Below are positions 1 to 8,522 of a DNA stretch of 40,160 bases, in pieces; position 1 is the first letter of the stretch; each line of letters begins with the position of its first letter. The stretch covers positions 1-40,160 of the forward strand of contig JAAVZD010000012.1 in NCBI GenBank assembly GCA_022791475.1, given 5' to 3'. Source of the DNA: Clostridia bacterium (GTDB taxonomy: Bacteria > Bacillota_A > Clostridia > TANB77 > CAG-508). The translations under genes and the position numbers were made by a program. Under the pieces are notes generated by a model, which had not been told where the DNA came from, ran no database searches, and saw only the letters and a list, made by a program, of their open reading frames with translations.

Positions 1-139
1 CTTCGTGAACTTCTCCTATTTTATGAGTTCTACCTGTATAGAATAGAATTCTTTCTGTAGTAGTAGTTTTTCCAGCATCTATATGGGCCATGATTCCTAT
101 GTTTCTTGTTCTCTCTAAAGGAAACTCTCTTCCAGCCAT
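1..139 (-). CDS. fusA: Elongation factor G, N-terminal 46 codons (cut by window edge)
   Basis: The minus strand from the ATG at 139-137 reads [20 protein letters not shown] and continues with [20 protein letters not shown]. This is the EF-G start with its P-loop (AHIDAGKTT). EF-G is the GTPase that drives ribosomal translocation. A ribosome site (AGGAGG, 149-154) lies about 10 bases upstream. The rest of the gene runs out of the window. It follows rpsL and rpsG in the usual str-operon order. Confidence 0.95.
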   Translation of the reverse strand, partial: MAGREFPLERTRNIGIMAHIDAGKTTTTERILFYTGRTHKIGEVHE

Positions 140-273
140 TTGGTTTTTCCTCCTCTATCTTGTTTTAGTTCCTGACTTAGGACGCATCTTTCCTTATGGT
201 AAATACTTTAAGGATAATATACATCCTTCGCGGGGTACTTCTATTATTTAAATTTTAGCATTGTTTCCGCATT

Positions 274-358
274 GGGGACAGTTCCTAATCTAGCTAGATT
301 ATTTCATTTTTTTACTTGATATTCTTCTCTATCTTGTTTCCGATTACGAACCGTCCCC
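274..358. repeat. Palindromic element with GGGGAC ends in the rpsG-fusA gap
   Basis: GGGGACAGTTC (274-284) and GAACCGTCCCC (348-358) are inverted copies (10 of 11 bases) bounding an 85-base AT-rich interior without an ORF. Related GGGAC/GTCCC palindromes occur at 877-931 and 10949-10977, so this looks like one member of a small dispersed non-coding repeat family. Confidence 0.55.
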
Positions 359-381
359 AAAGCTATCCTCTTGCTATTATT

Positions 382-852
382 TTACCATTTGTAATGTGCG
401 AAAGCTTTGTTTGCTTCTGCCATTCTGTGCATGTCTTCTTTTTTCTTGAATGCTCCACCGTTTCCAGCTAAAGCGTCTGTTATTTCTCCGGCTAATTTTT
501 CAGCCATTGTTTTTTCATGTCTATTTCTAGCATATGTAACTAGCCATCTTAAACCTAAAGTTTGTCTTCTTTCTGGTCTTATTTCTAATGGTACTTGGTA
601 TGTTGCTCCACCAACTCTTCTTGCTTTTACTTCAAGAACTGGCATTACATTGTTAAGAGCTTCTTCAAATACTTCTAAAGCATCTCTTTGCTCTTTTTCT
701 TTTATGATATCAAATGCATCATAAACTATTTTTTGTGCAACTGTTTTTTTACCGTCTAGCATAACATTGTTTATTAATTTTGTAACAAGTTTGCTATTGT
801 ACATTGGATCTGCTATTACATCTCTTTTTGCTATATATCCTCTTCTTGGCAC
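382..852 (-). CDS. rpsG: 30S ribosomal protein S7
   Basis: This 156-residue protein starts [16 protein letters not shown] and contains the S7 core, e.g. [17 protein letters not shown]7 nucleates assembly of the 30S head and contacts the decoding region. The length is normal for the family. The start codon is GTG (852-850), preceded by AAGGAGGG at about 860-867. The gene lies between rpsL and fusA as in the classic str operon. The 240-base gap to fusA and the 275-base gap from rpsL each hold a palindromic repeat. No frame problems are seen and no in-frame CGG. Confidence 0.98.
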   Translation of the reverse strand: MPRRGYIAKRDVIADPMYNSKLVTKLINNVMLDGKKTVAQKIVYDAFDIIKEKEQRDALEVFEEALNNVMPVLEVKARRVGGATYQVPLEIRPERRQTLGLRWLVTYARNRHEKTMAEKLAGEITDALAGNGGAFKKKEDMHRMAEANKAFAHYKW

Positions 853-876
853 TATTCTTCCCTCCTTTTATTTGTC

Positions 877-931
877 AGGGGACACACCTTACTCTCTTGT
901 CACTTCCACTTGGGCAAAAGGAATGTCCCCT
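877..931. repeat. Palindromic repeat upstream of rpsG
   Basis: AGGGGACA (877-884) and TGTCCCCT (924-931) are perfect inverted ends of a 55-base element placed just ahead of the rpsG ribosome site. It resembles the element at 274-358. The remaining gap to rpsL (to 1127) is AT-rich, with a small hairpin at 1075-1102 (TTACAATTTAAG / TTAAATTTGTAA) and no gene. Confidence 0.5.
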
Positions 932-1127
932 CCCCTTGTGAATAAGTGTTCAAATAGTTTTAATGTTCTCCCTTTCTAACTATTTAGATACTACTTACTG
1001 TATCTACGGTACTCTTTAGAAATTCAATACTAATTTTCTTCTCGAATTTCTATAGTATAGCGCGTATAATCTATTTACAATTTAAGTACCTTAAATTTGT
1101 AATTTCTTATATGCACTAACCTAAATT

Positions 1128-1541
1128 CTATTTTTTAGGTTTTTTTGCTCCATATTTAGATCTAGCTTGCATTCTGTCTTTAACACCAGCTGTATCTAAT
1201 GTTCCTCTTATTATGTGGTAACGAACACCTGGTAAGTCTTTTACCCTTCCACCTCTTATTAGAACAACACTGTGCTCTTGTAGGTTGTGTCCAATTCCTG
1301 GAATATAAGAAGTTACTTCATAACCGTTTGAAAGTCTAACTCTGGCTACTTTTCTTAAAGCTGAGTTTGGTTTCTTAGGTGTTACTGTTTTAACTACTGT
1401 ACATACACCTCTTTTTTGTGGGCTTCTTCTATCTGTTACTTTCTTTTTCATAGAATTGTAACCATGTTGAAGAGCTGGTGATGTAGATTTTGTTTTTGCA
1501 GTATGTCTTCCTTTTCTTACTAATTGGTTAATTGTTGGCAC
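1128..1541 (-). CDS. rpsL: 30S ribosomal protein S12
   Basis: This 137-residue protein starts [12 protein letters not shown] and contains [16 protein letters not shown] and the [13 protein letters not shown] loop. It is the decoding-centre protein S12, where streptomycin resistance mutations arise. The start codon is GTG (1541-1539) with AGGAGGT at 1551-1557. It is the first gene of the rpsL-rpsG-fusA unit and has its own strong promoter at 1644-1672, whose transcript begins inside the terminator hairpin of the gene upstream. The length is normal and the C-terminus (KYGAKKPKK) is typical. Confidence 0.98.
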   Translation of the reverse strand: MPTINQLVRKGRHTAKTKSTSPALQHGYNSMKKKVTDRRSPQKRGVCTVVKTVTPKKPNSALRKVARVRLSNGYEVTSYIPGIGHNLQEHSVVLIRGGRVKDLPGVRYHIIRGTLDTAGVKDRMQARSKYGAKKPKK

Positions 1542-1592
1542 TTAAATTTCACCTCCTTGATTTTTTCTATTTATTGTATCAAATTTTACAAT

Positions 1593-1641
1593 AAAAAACC
1601 GTTACGGAAATACCATTTAATGGCATTTTACTATAACGGTT
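1593..1641 (-). terminator. Intrinsic terminator interlocked with the rpsL promoter
   Basis: On the minus strand AACCGTTA (1641-1634) pairs with TAACGGTT (1604-1597), followed by a run of T. Inside it, AAATGCCAT and ATGGTATTT form a second 9-pair stem with a 3-base loop. It would end transcripts of the gene at 1683-2771. The predicted rpsL start point (about 1637-1640) lies inside the outer stem, so RNA made from the rpsL promoter would lack most of that arm and escape termination. Confidence 0.7.
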
Positions 1642-1643
1642 AT

Positions 1644-1672
1644 ATTTTATCATTTTTATAACTATATGTCAA
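1644..1672 (-). promoter_or_regulatory. SigA-type promoter of rpsL
   Basis: On the minus strand TTGACA (1672-1667), a 17-base spacer and TAAAAT (1649-1644). This is a perfect -35 and a 5/6 -10 with ideal spacing, about 100 bases upstream of the rpsL start. Confidence 0.75.
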
Positions 1673-1682
1673 TATGTTTTAC

Positions 1683-2771
1683 TTATTTTTCTTGGTCTCC
1701 GTAGAGTTTTTTTACTTGTTCCTGAGTTAATACTTCTCCTTCTACTTTTTCAATTGCTTCTTCATGATTTATTGTTTGTTCTTCTTTATCCATATGTAAG
1801 TTTTCTCTTCTTTGTGCTTCTCTTACTTGTTTTTCTGGATTTTCTATTTGTTTTTCTTGTACCTGCTGTTTTGAATAGAATTTTTTATCTTCTCTTAATG
1901 CTGCCTTCCAATCATTTCTTACTATTGCATTTTGTGTTTGTTCACTACTATTATCATATATTTCTCTTTTTGCTGATATAGTAGCTGTATCATTTAGCTC
2001 TTTTGATTTTTCTGCAACTTTCATATCTCTTTTTGCATTTTCAGTTTCTTTTACTTCTTGTGCTATTGGTCCTACTTGATTTTTCACATTTTCTGCTACG
2101 CTTTTTGCAGTATTACCTACTACTTTTCCTGCTGTTATAGCTGCTACTTTTCCTCCTCTACCAATTGCTAATGCTTTTCTTCCTACTGCCCTTGCTCCCT
2201 TATATGCCATAACAAATGGAAATGCTACTGCACCTGCTACCATAGTAGCCCCTGTTGCTATTCCTTTTCCTACTGTTTTTGCTGCATTTTTAACATTATT
2301 AATTGCTCTTTCTATTTTAGGATTTTGTGGCCTTTCTTGGTTTTCTTTTCCTAAATTCCTTGCATACATTTCTTTATTTATTTCATATGCTATATCCTCA
2401 AATGTATTTTTTATTTTTTTCTGTTCTTTTTCAGTATATTTTCCATTTTTTAAGTTTGCTTTATACTCTTTAGAAGTGTTTATGAATTCTTTTCTTGCTT
2501 CTAATATTCTATTTTTATTTTTCTGTGTTTGTTTGTCTGATAAATTTACTAGGCTATTCCTTACTTTATATGCTAATAATTCATTTCTTTTTACTACTTT
2601 CATATATTTTAGCGCTGACATATTTTTGTATTTTGCTTCATATGCTTTGTTTTTTGCTCTGAAATTTTCTACTATTTTATGCAATTGTTTACTAGTAAAC
2701 CTTCTTAAATCTACAAATGTTTTTACTTTTAGTCTTAAAGGCTTTTTTTCATTTGAAATATTTTTATCCAT
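1683..2771 (-). CDS. Lysine-rich protein of unknown function with Gly/Ala hydrophobic centre
   Basis: I do not recognise this 362-residue protein. Residues about 1-160 are very rich in Lys, Glu and Asn and look helical or coiled-coil (KTFVDLRRFTSKQLHKIVEN). Residues about 160-230 form an Ala/Gly/Val stretch (GIATGATMVAGAVAFPFVMA) that could be one or two membrane-associated helices, followed by KGARAVGRKALAIGRGG. The C-terminal third is again charged and repetitive in Gln and Glu. There is no signal peptide and no catalytic motif. The ATG at 2771 is preferred because GGAGGGT (2778-2784) sits 6 bases upstream; an in-frame ATG at 2786 overlaps that site. A promoter lies at 2807-2835 and a terminator at 1593-1641, so it is probably monocistronic. 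Confidence 0.75.
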   Translation of the reverse strand: MDKNISNEKKPLRLKVKTFVDLRRFTSKQLHKIVENFRAKNKAYEAKYKNMSALKYMKVVKRNELLAYKVRNSLVNLSDKQTQKNKNRILEARKEFINTSKEYKANLKNGKYTEKEQKKIKNTFEDIAYEINKEMYARNLGKENQERPQNPKIERAINNVKNAAKTVGKGIATGATMVAGAVAFPFVMAYKGARAVGRKALAIGRGGKVAAITAGKVVGNTAKSVAENVKNQVGPIAQEVKETENAKRDMKVAEKSKELNDTATISAKREIYDNSSEQTQNAIVRNDWKAALREDKKFYSKQQVQEKQIENPEKQVREAQRRENLHMDKEEQTINHEEAIEKVEGEVLTQEQVKKLYGDQEK

Positions 2772-2806
2772 AATATTACCCTCCAAAATTTTATTACCTA
2801 TTTATT

Positions 2807-2835
2807 ATTTTACCATAAAATGACATAATTTTCAA
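2807..2835 (-). promoter_or_regulatory. Promoter of the 1683-2771 gene
   Basis: On the minus strand TTGAAA (2835-2830), a 17-base spacer ending in TGG, and TAAAAT (2812-2807). This is a sigA-like promoter with an extended -10, about 35 bases before the coding start. Confidence 0.6.
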
Positions 2836-2897
2836 GGATTTTATGTAATTGTAATATAATCTTAATATTATGAATTTTGTTATTTCTTATTTTGAAA

Positions 2898-4271
2898 TTA
2901 CATAATTTTGTTGTTCAATTTATCCTTTAGTTCTAATATTGCTCTATCCGCTAGCTTTCCATATTTTACTTTTTTGTCTTTTATCTTTTCTTCTAACTGT
3001 GGAAGTATTCCGAAATTTGCATTCATTGGCTGAAAATTTTCTTTATTTTCTACTATATAATGTGATAATGCCCCTATCATTGTTTCTTTTGGAAAGATAA
3101 TATTTTGTTTTGTTTGTTTAAATTGCTCTATTGCATTTAAAGCTGCTACCATTCCTGAACTAATAGATTCAACATAGCCTTCTACGCCTGTTATTTGCCC
3201 TGCAAAATATATATTTTCGTATTGTTTCATTTGATATTTCTTATTTAGTAGTTTTGGTGAATTTATGAAGGTATTTCTATGCATTACTCCATATTTTACA
3301 AATTCAGCATTTTCTAGCCCTGGCAACTTTGAAAATACTCTTTTTTGTTCCCCAAATTTTAGGTTTGTTTGGAAACCAACCATATTAAATAATGTTCCTT
3401 CGCTATTATCTTGCCTTAATTGTATTACGGCATATGGCCTTTTAGCTGTTCTTGGGTCGTCAAAACCTACTGGTTTTAGTGGTCCAAAACGAAGCGTATC
3501 TAATCCTCTTTTTGCCATCACTTCTATTGGCATACAGCCTTCAAATATTTCTCTTTTTTCAAATTCATGTAGTTCTACTACTTCCGCATTTACTAATTCT
3601 TGTACAAAATTTTCATATTCTTCTTTGTTCATTGGAAGGTTTATATAGCTTGCCTCTTGATTTTTTAATCTTTCTTTCCATTCTTCTATTGTTTCATCTT
3701 TTTTCTTTTCTTCATCATATCTATTTCCATAAAAAGCTATATCAAAGTTTATACTATCTTTTTCAATAATTGGAGCTGCTGCATCATAAAATGCAAGTTC
3801 TTTTTCTCCTGTTAGTTTCTTTATTTCGTTAGCCAAATTTTCTGAAGTTAAAGGACCTGTTGCTATTATTACTATTCCTTCTTTTGCTAAACTTTCTATA
3901 TTAGTTACTTCTTCTCTTATAATTTCTATGTTTGGATTACTTTCTAACTCTTTTGTTATTTTTTCAGAAAACTTTTCTCTATCTACTGCTAGTGCTTGTC
4001 CTGCTGGCACACTTGTTTTGTCGGCTGTTTTTATTAATATGCTATCTAATAAACGTAGTTCTTCTTTTAATAAACCACATGCATTTGTATGTAAATTAGA
4101 TTTAAAGGAATTACTACATACTATTTCTGCTAAATTCTTATTAGAGTGTGCTCCTGAAAATTTTTGTGGTTTCATTTCATATAATTTTACTTTTATTCCT
4201 GCTTTTGCTATTTGGTATGCGACTTCTGAACCTGCTAAGCCTCCCCCAATTATTGTTATATAATCTTTCAT
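2898..4271 (-). CDS. trmFO: Folate/FAD-dependent tRNA (uracil-54-C5)-methyltransferase
   Basis: This 457-residue protein opens with the FAD-binding Rossmann motif IIGGGLAGSEVAYQIA (residues 6-21) and the TrmFO block VKLYEMKPQKFSGAHSN. Further family blocks are CSNSFKSN, TLRFGPLKPVGFDDPRT and GQITGVEGYVES. TrmFO makes ribothymidine at position 54 of tRNA using methylene-tetrahydrofolate as the carbon donor and FADH2. The length is typical (about 435-460). The start is the ATG at 4271, with a GAAAGG-type site upstream. It lies 3 bases after an open frame (4275-4391) that continues the small gene upstream, so the two are probably co-transcribed. Confidence 0.95.
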   Translation of the reverse strand: MKDYITIIGGGLAGSEVAYQIAKAGIKVKLYEMKPQKFSGAHSNKNLAEIVCSNSFKSNLHTNACGLLKEELRLLDSILIKTADKTSVPAGQALAVDREKFSEKITKELESNPNIEIIREEVTNIESLAKEGIVIIATGPLTSENLANEIKKLTGEKELAFYDAAAPIIEKDSINFDIAFYGNRYDEEKKKDETIEEWKERLKNQEASYINLPMNKEEYENFVQELVNAEVVELHEFEKREIFEGCMPIEVMAKRGLDTLRFGPLKPVGFDDPRTAKRPYAVIQLRQDNSEGTLFNMVGFQTNLKFGEQKRVFSKLPGLENAEFVKYGVMHRNTFINSPKLLNKKYQMKQYENIYFAGQITGVEGYVESISSGMVAALNAIEQFKQTKQNIIFPKETMIGALSHYIVENKENFQPMNANFGILPQLEEKIKDKKVKYGKLADRAILELKDKLNNKIM

Positions 4272-4274
4272 TTT

Positions 4275-4391
4275 TTACCTTTCTTTATCCATTTTTTCTT
4301 TTTTATACTCTTCCCAAGATTCTGCATCTTTTCCTTTATTGTGCTTTTCTTGCATTAGTTCATATCTTAATGTATTTAATTCTTTTTGCTT
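4275..4391 (-). other. Open reading continuation after the stop of the small gene at 4392-4610
   Basis: Directly after the TAA at 4394-4392 the same frame stays open for 38 codons to the TAA at 4277-4275. It encodes a charged stretch (LNTLRYELMQEKHNKGK, then DAESWEEYKKEKMDKER) with the same Lys/Glu composition as the gene before it. It has no convincing ribosome site of its own. It may be the tail of a gene cut by a nonsense mutation or sequencing error, a readthrough extension, or a tiny ORF from the ATG at 4355. Confidence 0.4.
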
Positions 4392-4610
4392 TTATTCAAA
4401 ATCTTTTGCATCAAAATTAAACGCTTCTATCATTAAACTTTTATATGCTTCAATTACTTTTTCTAGTTTTTTAATTTTCTTGTTTATATCTATATTTGTA
4501 CTAATATTATAGTCATCATATTCTTCAATTGCTTCTTCTAATATTTCGTTTAATTCTCTTTCTCTTTTTTCATCTTCTTTTCTTTCAAATTTTTCCATCC
4601 AACTACCCAT
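4392..4610 (-). CDS. Small charged protein of unknown function
   Basis: This 72-residue protein starts MGSWMEKFERKEDEKRE and is very rich in Glu, Lys and Asp, probably helical throughout (NEILEEAIEEYDDY, KKIKKLEKVIEAYKSL). I see no known domain. The ATG at 4610 is chosen because AAAGGAGGC lies just upstream; an ATG at 4661 in the same frame has no such support. The frame continues for 38 codons past the TAA, so the intact ancestral protein may have been about 111 residues. It precedes trmFO and was probably transcribed with it. Confidence 0.6.
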   Translation of the reverse strand: MGSWMEKFERKEDEKRERELNEILEEAIEEYDDYNISTNIDINKKIKKLEKVIEAYKSLMIEAFNFDAKDFE

Positions 4611-4702
4611 AAAAATGCCTCCTTTTCTATTTATTATATATTCTATTTTTAAATTTGTCATTATATTTTTAAAAAATTATGTCATTTATTGTCGTATGTT
4701 TT

Positions 4703-4734
4703 TTGTTAATATTATGTAATTCGTGTTGTATAAT
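4703..4734 (+). promoter_or_regulatory. Candidate promoter of the 21-residue membrane peptide
   Basis: A perfect TATAAT lies at 4729-4734. The best -35, TTGTTA at 4703-4708, is 20 bases upstream, longer than ideal, so the assignment rests mainly on the -10. The inferred start at about 4741 leaves a leader of about 42 bases before the peptide ATG. Confidence 0.5.
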
Positions 4735-4782
4735 ATTTTTGCTTCTAATTAGAGAGTATTCTTGAAAATGAGGTGTTACTTC

Positions 4783-4848
4783 ATGAATAAATTCGTAATG
4801 CTTTTTGTACTTATTGTTATTTATTTAATTCTTAAATTATTTAAATAA
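4783..4848 (+). CDS. 21-residue membrane peptide, candidate type I toxin
   Basis: The plus strand reads MNKFVMLFVLIVIYLILKLFK then TAA. It is a single hydrophobic helix with Lys at both ends, the layout of small membrane-acting type I toxins such as Fst, TxpA or Ldr, but not similar in sequence to any I know. Translation signals are good: GAGGTG (4770-4775) lies 7 bases before the ATG. It has a TATAAT box upstream and a strong bidirectional terminator 9 bases after its stop, so it is a self-contained unit facing against its neighbours. Its codons 2-6 are repeated exactly at 4911-4923, inside a predicted antisense RNA. The toxin role is inferred from architecture only. Confidence 0.6.
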   Translation: MNKFVMLFVLIVIYLILKLFK

Positions 4849-4923
4849 TACATAGTACAAAAAATTACTCACGAGCTCAATTCGTGAGTAATTTTTTTGT
4901 TACTTTACTTTAAATTCGTAATG
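4788..4923. repeat. Pair of 13-base direct repeats shared by toxin mRNA and antisense RNA
   Basis: TAAATTCGTAATG occurs at 4788-4800 (toxin codons 2-6) and again at 4911-4923, beyond the shared terminator; similarity continues for a few bases. The second copy, transcribed from the minus strand, would be exactly complementary to the first copy in the toxin mRNA. Confidence 0.7.
4857..4900. terminator. Bidirectional terminator between convergent peptide gene and antisense RNA
   Basis: ACAAAAAATTACTCACGA (4857-4874) and TCGTGAGTAATTTTTTTGT (4882-4900) form a stem of about 18 pairs around the 7-base loop GCTCAAT, with T runs on both strands. It serves the peptide gene from the left and the predicted antisense RNA from the right. 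Confidence 0.85.
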
Positions 4924-4932
4924 TTTCTTGCT
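4860..4932 (-). ncRNA. Predicted antisense antitoxin RNA
   Basis: A minus-strand promoter at 4939-4967 would start an RNA of about 70 bases at about 4932, ending in the terminator at 4857-4900. It has no ORF. Near its 5' end it carries CAUUACGAAUUUA, perfectly complementary to toxin mRNA codons 2-6, and at its 3' end the complement of the toxin terminator. Convergent transcripts sharing a terminator and paired by direct repeats are the known arrangement of the enterococcal par/Fst system. Confidence 0.5.
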
Positions 4933-4938
4933 AATATT

Positions 4939-4967
4939 ATATTACTATAAATTCGAATATATGTCAA
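4939..4967 (-). promoter_or_regulatory. Promoter of the predicted antisense RNA
   Basis: On the minus strand a perfect TTGACA (4967-4962), a 17-base spacer and TAATAT (4944-4939). A TATAAT at 4941-4936 is also present, with a 20-base spacer. It lies 25 bases beyond the SNF2 helicase stop, so the RNA could also arise by readthrough from that gene. Confidence 0.55.
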
Positions 4968-4991
4968 TAATATTTACAATAATTTCCAGAA

Positions 4992-7900
4992 TTATTTGAA
5001 CAACTCCATAATTTCTTCCTTAGAAAGTTTATTTATAAATGTTTCGTTTGTTGATAACATGTTGTCTATTAGTTTTGCTTTTCGCTCTTGTAGTTCGTAT
5101 ATTTTTTCTTCTATTGAATTTTTTGTTATTAGTTTATACACTTGTACATTTCTCTTTTGGCCTATTCTGTAAGTTCTATCTGTTGCTTGGTTTTCGGCTG
5201 ATAAGTTCCACCATGGGTCGTAGTGAATTACCATATCTGCTCCTATTAAGTTTAAACCTGTTCCTCCTGCTTTTAGTGATATTAGGAATACTTTTATTTC
5301 GTCATTTTCGTTAAATTCATCTACTAGTTTTATTCTTTCTCCTACTTTTGTTTGACCTGTTAATTTTGAATATCTTATTTTGCTTTCTTTTAGTTTTTCT
5401 TCTATTATTGGGAACATTGCTGTATATGTTGAAAATAGTAATATTTTGTGTCCTGCATCTACTGCATCTCTTATTACTTCTACACATTGATTTAATTTGC
5501 TACTTTCCCCTTTATAATCATTTAAAAATATGCTTGGATGGCAACAAATTTGCCTTAACCTCATAAGTAATGCTAAAATTTTAATTTGACTTTTTTGGAA
5601 TCCGTTTGCATTTATTTCTTCCATTGCTTCTAATTTCGCATTTTGTAAGTATGATAAATATAGTTTTTGTTGTTCATCTTGCATTTCATTATTTAGAACT
5701 GTTATTGTTTTATCTGGAAGTTCTGTTAATACGTCTTCTTTTATTCTTCTTAGTATAAATGGCTCTATAAGCATTTTTAGTTTTTTCATTGCTTTTTTGT
5801 CTTCATCTTTTACTATTGGAACTTCATATAATTCTTTAAATTTTCTATATGTGAATAAATAGCCTGGCATTATAAAGTCAAATATAGACCATAATTCTGA
5901 TAGTGAATTTTCTATTGGTGTTCCTGTAAGTGCATATCTTGTATTTGCATTTATTTCTTTGACTACTTTTGCATTTTGTGTATTATTATTTTTAATATAT
6001 TGAGCTTCATCTGCAATTATAAATTTGAATTCATATCCGAAGCTCTTTATATATATCTATATCTCTTTTTAGTAAATCATATGATGTTATTGCTATATTA
6101 TATTTTGGTATACTTTTTATTTGTTTTTTTCTTTCATTACTATTACCACGAATTACAATTGTTGTTAATTCTGGAGTGAATTTTTTTGTTTCGTTTTCCC
6201 AATTAAGTGTTAGCGAACTTGGGCATACTACAATTGTAGGCTTTGGGCTTTTTTCTTTTTGAACATAGTTTAAAACAACTGATAACAGTTGAATAGTTTT
6301 TCCAAGTCCCATATCATCTGCTAAAATTCCTCCAAAGTTATAGTTATCTATTACTTTTAACCATTCATAACCTACTTTTTGATAATTTCTAAGTTCTGCA
6401 TTTAAGTTTTGTGGTAATACTATTTCTTCATTAAAGTTTTTATCTTCTATTTTATTAATTAGACTTTTATATTCTTCGTTTTTACTAATTTTTGTTTTTT
6501 TAATGCTTTCTAATATTCTATCTAAATATAAACTTCTGTATATTGGAAGTTTTAGTTCTCCTTTTTCTAATTCTTCATAAGTAATACCCATTCCTTTTGA
6601 TAAGCTATCTATAAAATCTATTGTTTCATTTTCTTCTAAGTTTATGAAACTTCCATCTTTTAGCCTATGATATTTTTTCTTCAAATGATATTTTTGCATA
6701 ATTTCTTTAAGCTCTGATGGGTCGAAGTCTAAAGCACCTAAGTCTATATTTAGTAAATTGTTTTCTATTTTCACTCCTATATTTGTCATTTTTGGTTGTT
6801 TTATTTCTTTTTGTTTAAAATTGTCTGTTGCTAATACTTCAAATTTTTTCATATAATTTTCTATATCTATTGATAAAAAATTATATATTGCATCTTCTGA
6901 AACTAGAATTAATCTTGCTTTTTCTACTTCAAGCATGAAACCTGTTCTTCTAAACATTTCTAATACTTCATCTTCTTTTGCTATATCTCTTGCAAATTTT
7001 AAATTTGGTTCTAATAATGGATTAAATTCTTCTTTTCCATATACAAATTTTATATCAGCGGTAATATAATTTCTATTATCATAGTCTAAATATAGTTTAA
7101 CATATAAGTCTTTTGGAACATATTTTTCAATTTCTTCCTCATTTAAGTTATTTGTTCCTATTCTATCTTTTACTTTTGGAAACACTATTGAAAACAAATT
7201 TGATAGTTCTTCTTTTGGAAATACTATTGTATTAGTAAAGTTATTTCTAAATACTTGTAATAGTTTTAATGTTGTATTCTTAAAATTTTCATCACATTTG
7301 TATAATACATTTTCCATTAAAAAGTATATATTTTCTTTTCCTTCAATTACTTCATATTCGTATATATCTATATTTGGAATAATTCTATATTCATTTTCGT
7401 TTTCTTTTTCTATATTAAATTTTATATCTGGTGTTTTATTTGAAAATAGTATTTTATTTTCTACTCCTTCTTTTTGAAAGGTAACTTGCTTTCCTTCTAA
7501 TACATTAAATAGTTCGTCCATTCCACTATTTGAAATAGTTATATAATTATCTTCAATTCCACTTCCATAGTATGTATATGAGTTTGTAGCTTCATTTGTG
7601 TATTTTATAATTTCTGCATATTTTAAAACAAAATTTAGAAGTGGCAAAGAATCCTTTCTAAAGTAGTCTTCTTCATGCGTAAATTCTAGCTTTGTTCCAT
7701 AGCTGTAATATTCTTTATTTCTCATTCTATCATAAAATTCTGGGAACTTTCTTAATTTGTATAATTGTTTATCTCCTATTTTTATTTCTAATTTTAATGT
7801 TTTTAAATATGTGTTGTATATTAATTTTGGTTCTAATTTTATTGTGTGTGGCAGCACTTTTTGTTGTAAATTATTATTTTCTTCTTCGTGCATTGGGTAA

Positions 7901-8319
7901 AATGTATGAATTAATTGCTTGAAATTACGATATTTTTCTTGTTGTTTTCTGTATTTTTTAAATATACCTTCATTATTTTGTATATCTTCTGCTCTATCTG
8001 AAAATATTTTGATATAATTGTCGTTTTGGCTAAATTCAATTGCTGTTGCTAAAATATGCTTGCAAGTTCCATAATGTTCATAATAGTCTGGGCAATCACA
8101 ACTTACATCTTCTATTTCTTTGTTTTCTACTTTTATATGAACATCATAAATATCTCCGTTTCCTTTTACTTTTGAACGGATTTCAAAATTGTTTATATCA
8201 TCATAAATTGCTTTTGTTATATTTACCTTTTTTTGCCTAACATAGTTTTGGGCTTTCTCTTTTCTAGTTTCTCCTGCTTCTGAGCATAATTCTTTTATTA
8301 TTTCTGGGTTTATTATCAT
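4992..8319 (-). CDS. SNF2-family helicase with SWIM zinc finger, recoded by +1 frameshift at CGG
   Basis: The first frame (8319-6040, 760 codons) has a SWIM-type zinc motif near residue 80 (CDCPDYYEHYGTCKH), a long middle region, and the start of the SNF2 ATPase with Walker A DDMGLGKTIQLL. It then hits CGG (6039-6037) and, in that frame, stops two codons later. Skipping the C gives GGA TAT GAA and joins directly to the DEAQ box (FIIADEAQYIKN), the TGTPIENSLSELWSIF motif and the helicase C lobe ending in QATDRTYRIGQKRNVQVYK. The joined protein is about 1,108 residues, normal for bacterial SNF2 proteins. ATP-driven DNA remodelling is inferred from family. If the shift does not occur, the ATPase is cut between motifs I and II and would be dead. 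Confidence 0.85.
6036..6039 (-). other. Frameshift site CGGA in the SNF2 helicase
   Basis: The minus strand reads GAG CTT CGG ATA TGA in the entry frame. A +1 shift at CGG gives GAG CTT (C) GGA TAT GAA, which restores the helicase frame for 348 more residues. Confidence 0.8.
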
Positions 8320-8356
8320 TTTAATTTCCCTTCTATTGTAATTTTTCTAGTGATAT

Positions 8357-8385
8357 ATTATATAATATTTTTTGTTAATTTACAA
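8357..8385 (-). promoter_or_regulatory. Promoter of the SNF2 helicase gene
   Basis: On the minus strand TTGTAA (8385-8380), a 17-base spacer and TATAAT (8362-8357), about 38 bases before the start at 8319. Confidence 0.6.
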
Positions 8386-8420
8386 GGCATTAAATGAAAT
8401 AAATGAAGCTATTTTTATGT

Positions 8421-8516
8421 TGTAGGGGCGCAACCTTGTGTCCGCCCATGTTATAAACTCTTTATTATTTAGTAATTACGTTGAAGAAGGGCAGACACAA
8501 AGTCTCCCCCCCTACA
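8421..8516. repeat. 96-base MITE-like element
   Basis: The ends TGTAGGGG (8421-8428) and CCCCTACA (8509-8516) are perfect inverted repeats. Nested inside, TTGTGTCCGCCC and GGGCAGACACAA pair at 11 of 12 positions. The centre is AT-rich with no ORF. It fills most of the gap between topA and the helicase promoter. The CCCCTACA end is shared with the shorter repeats at 15486, 18348, 24538, 26906 and 29117. Confidence 0.7.
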
Positions 8517-8522
8517 ATATTT

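Noticed and set aside
1593..1641. rpsL leader attenuator or ribosomal-protein riboswitch
   Set aside because: The predicted transcript begins inside the hairpin, so it cannot form the outer stem. Only mapping of the start point would revive this.
382..4271. Many hydrophobic plus-strand ORFs of 60-190 residues over minus-strand genes
   Set aside because: They are complements of conserved genes, lack ribosome sites, and owe their Leu/Phe-rich composition to AT-rich antisense frames.
6031..6045. TGA read as tryptophan (genetic code 4) to explain the SNF2 and holB breaks
   Set aside because: The downstream homologous part lies in another frame, not the same one, so no stop reassignment can join them. 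TGG is used for Trp throughout.
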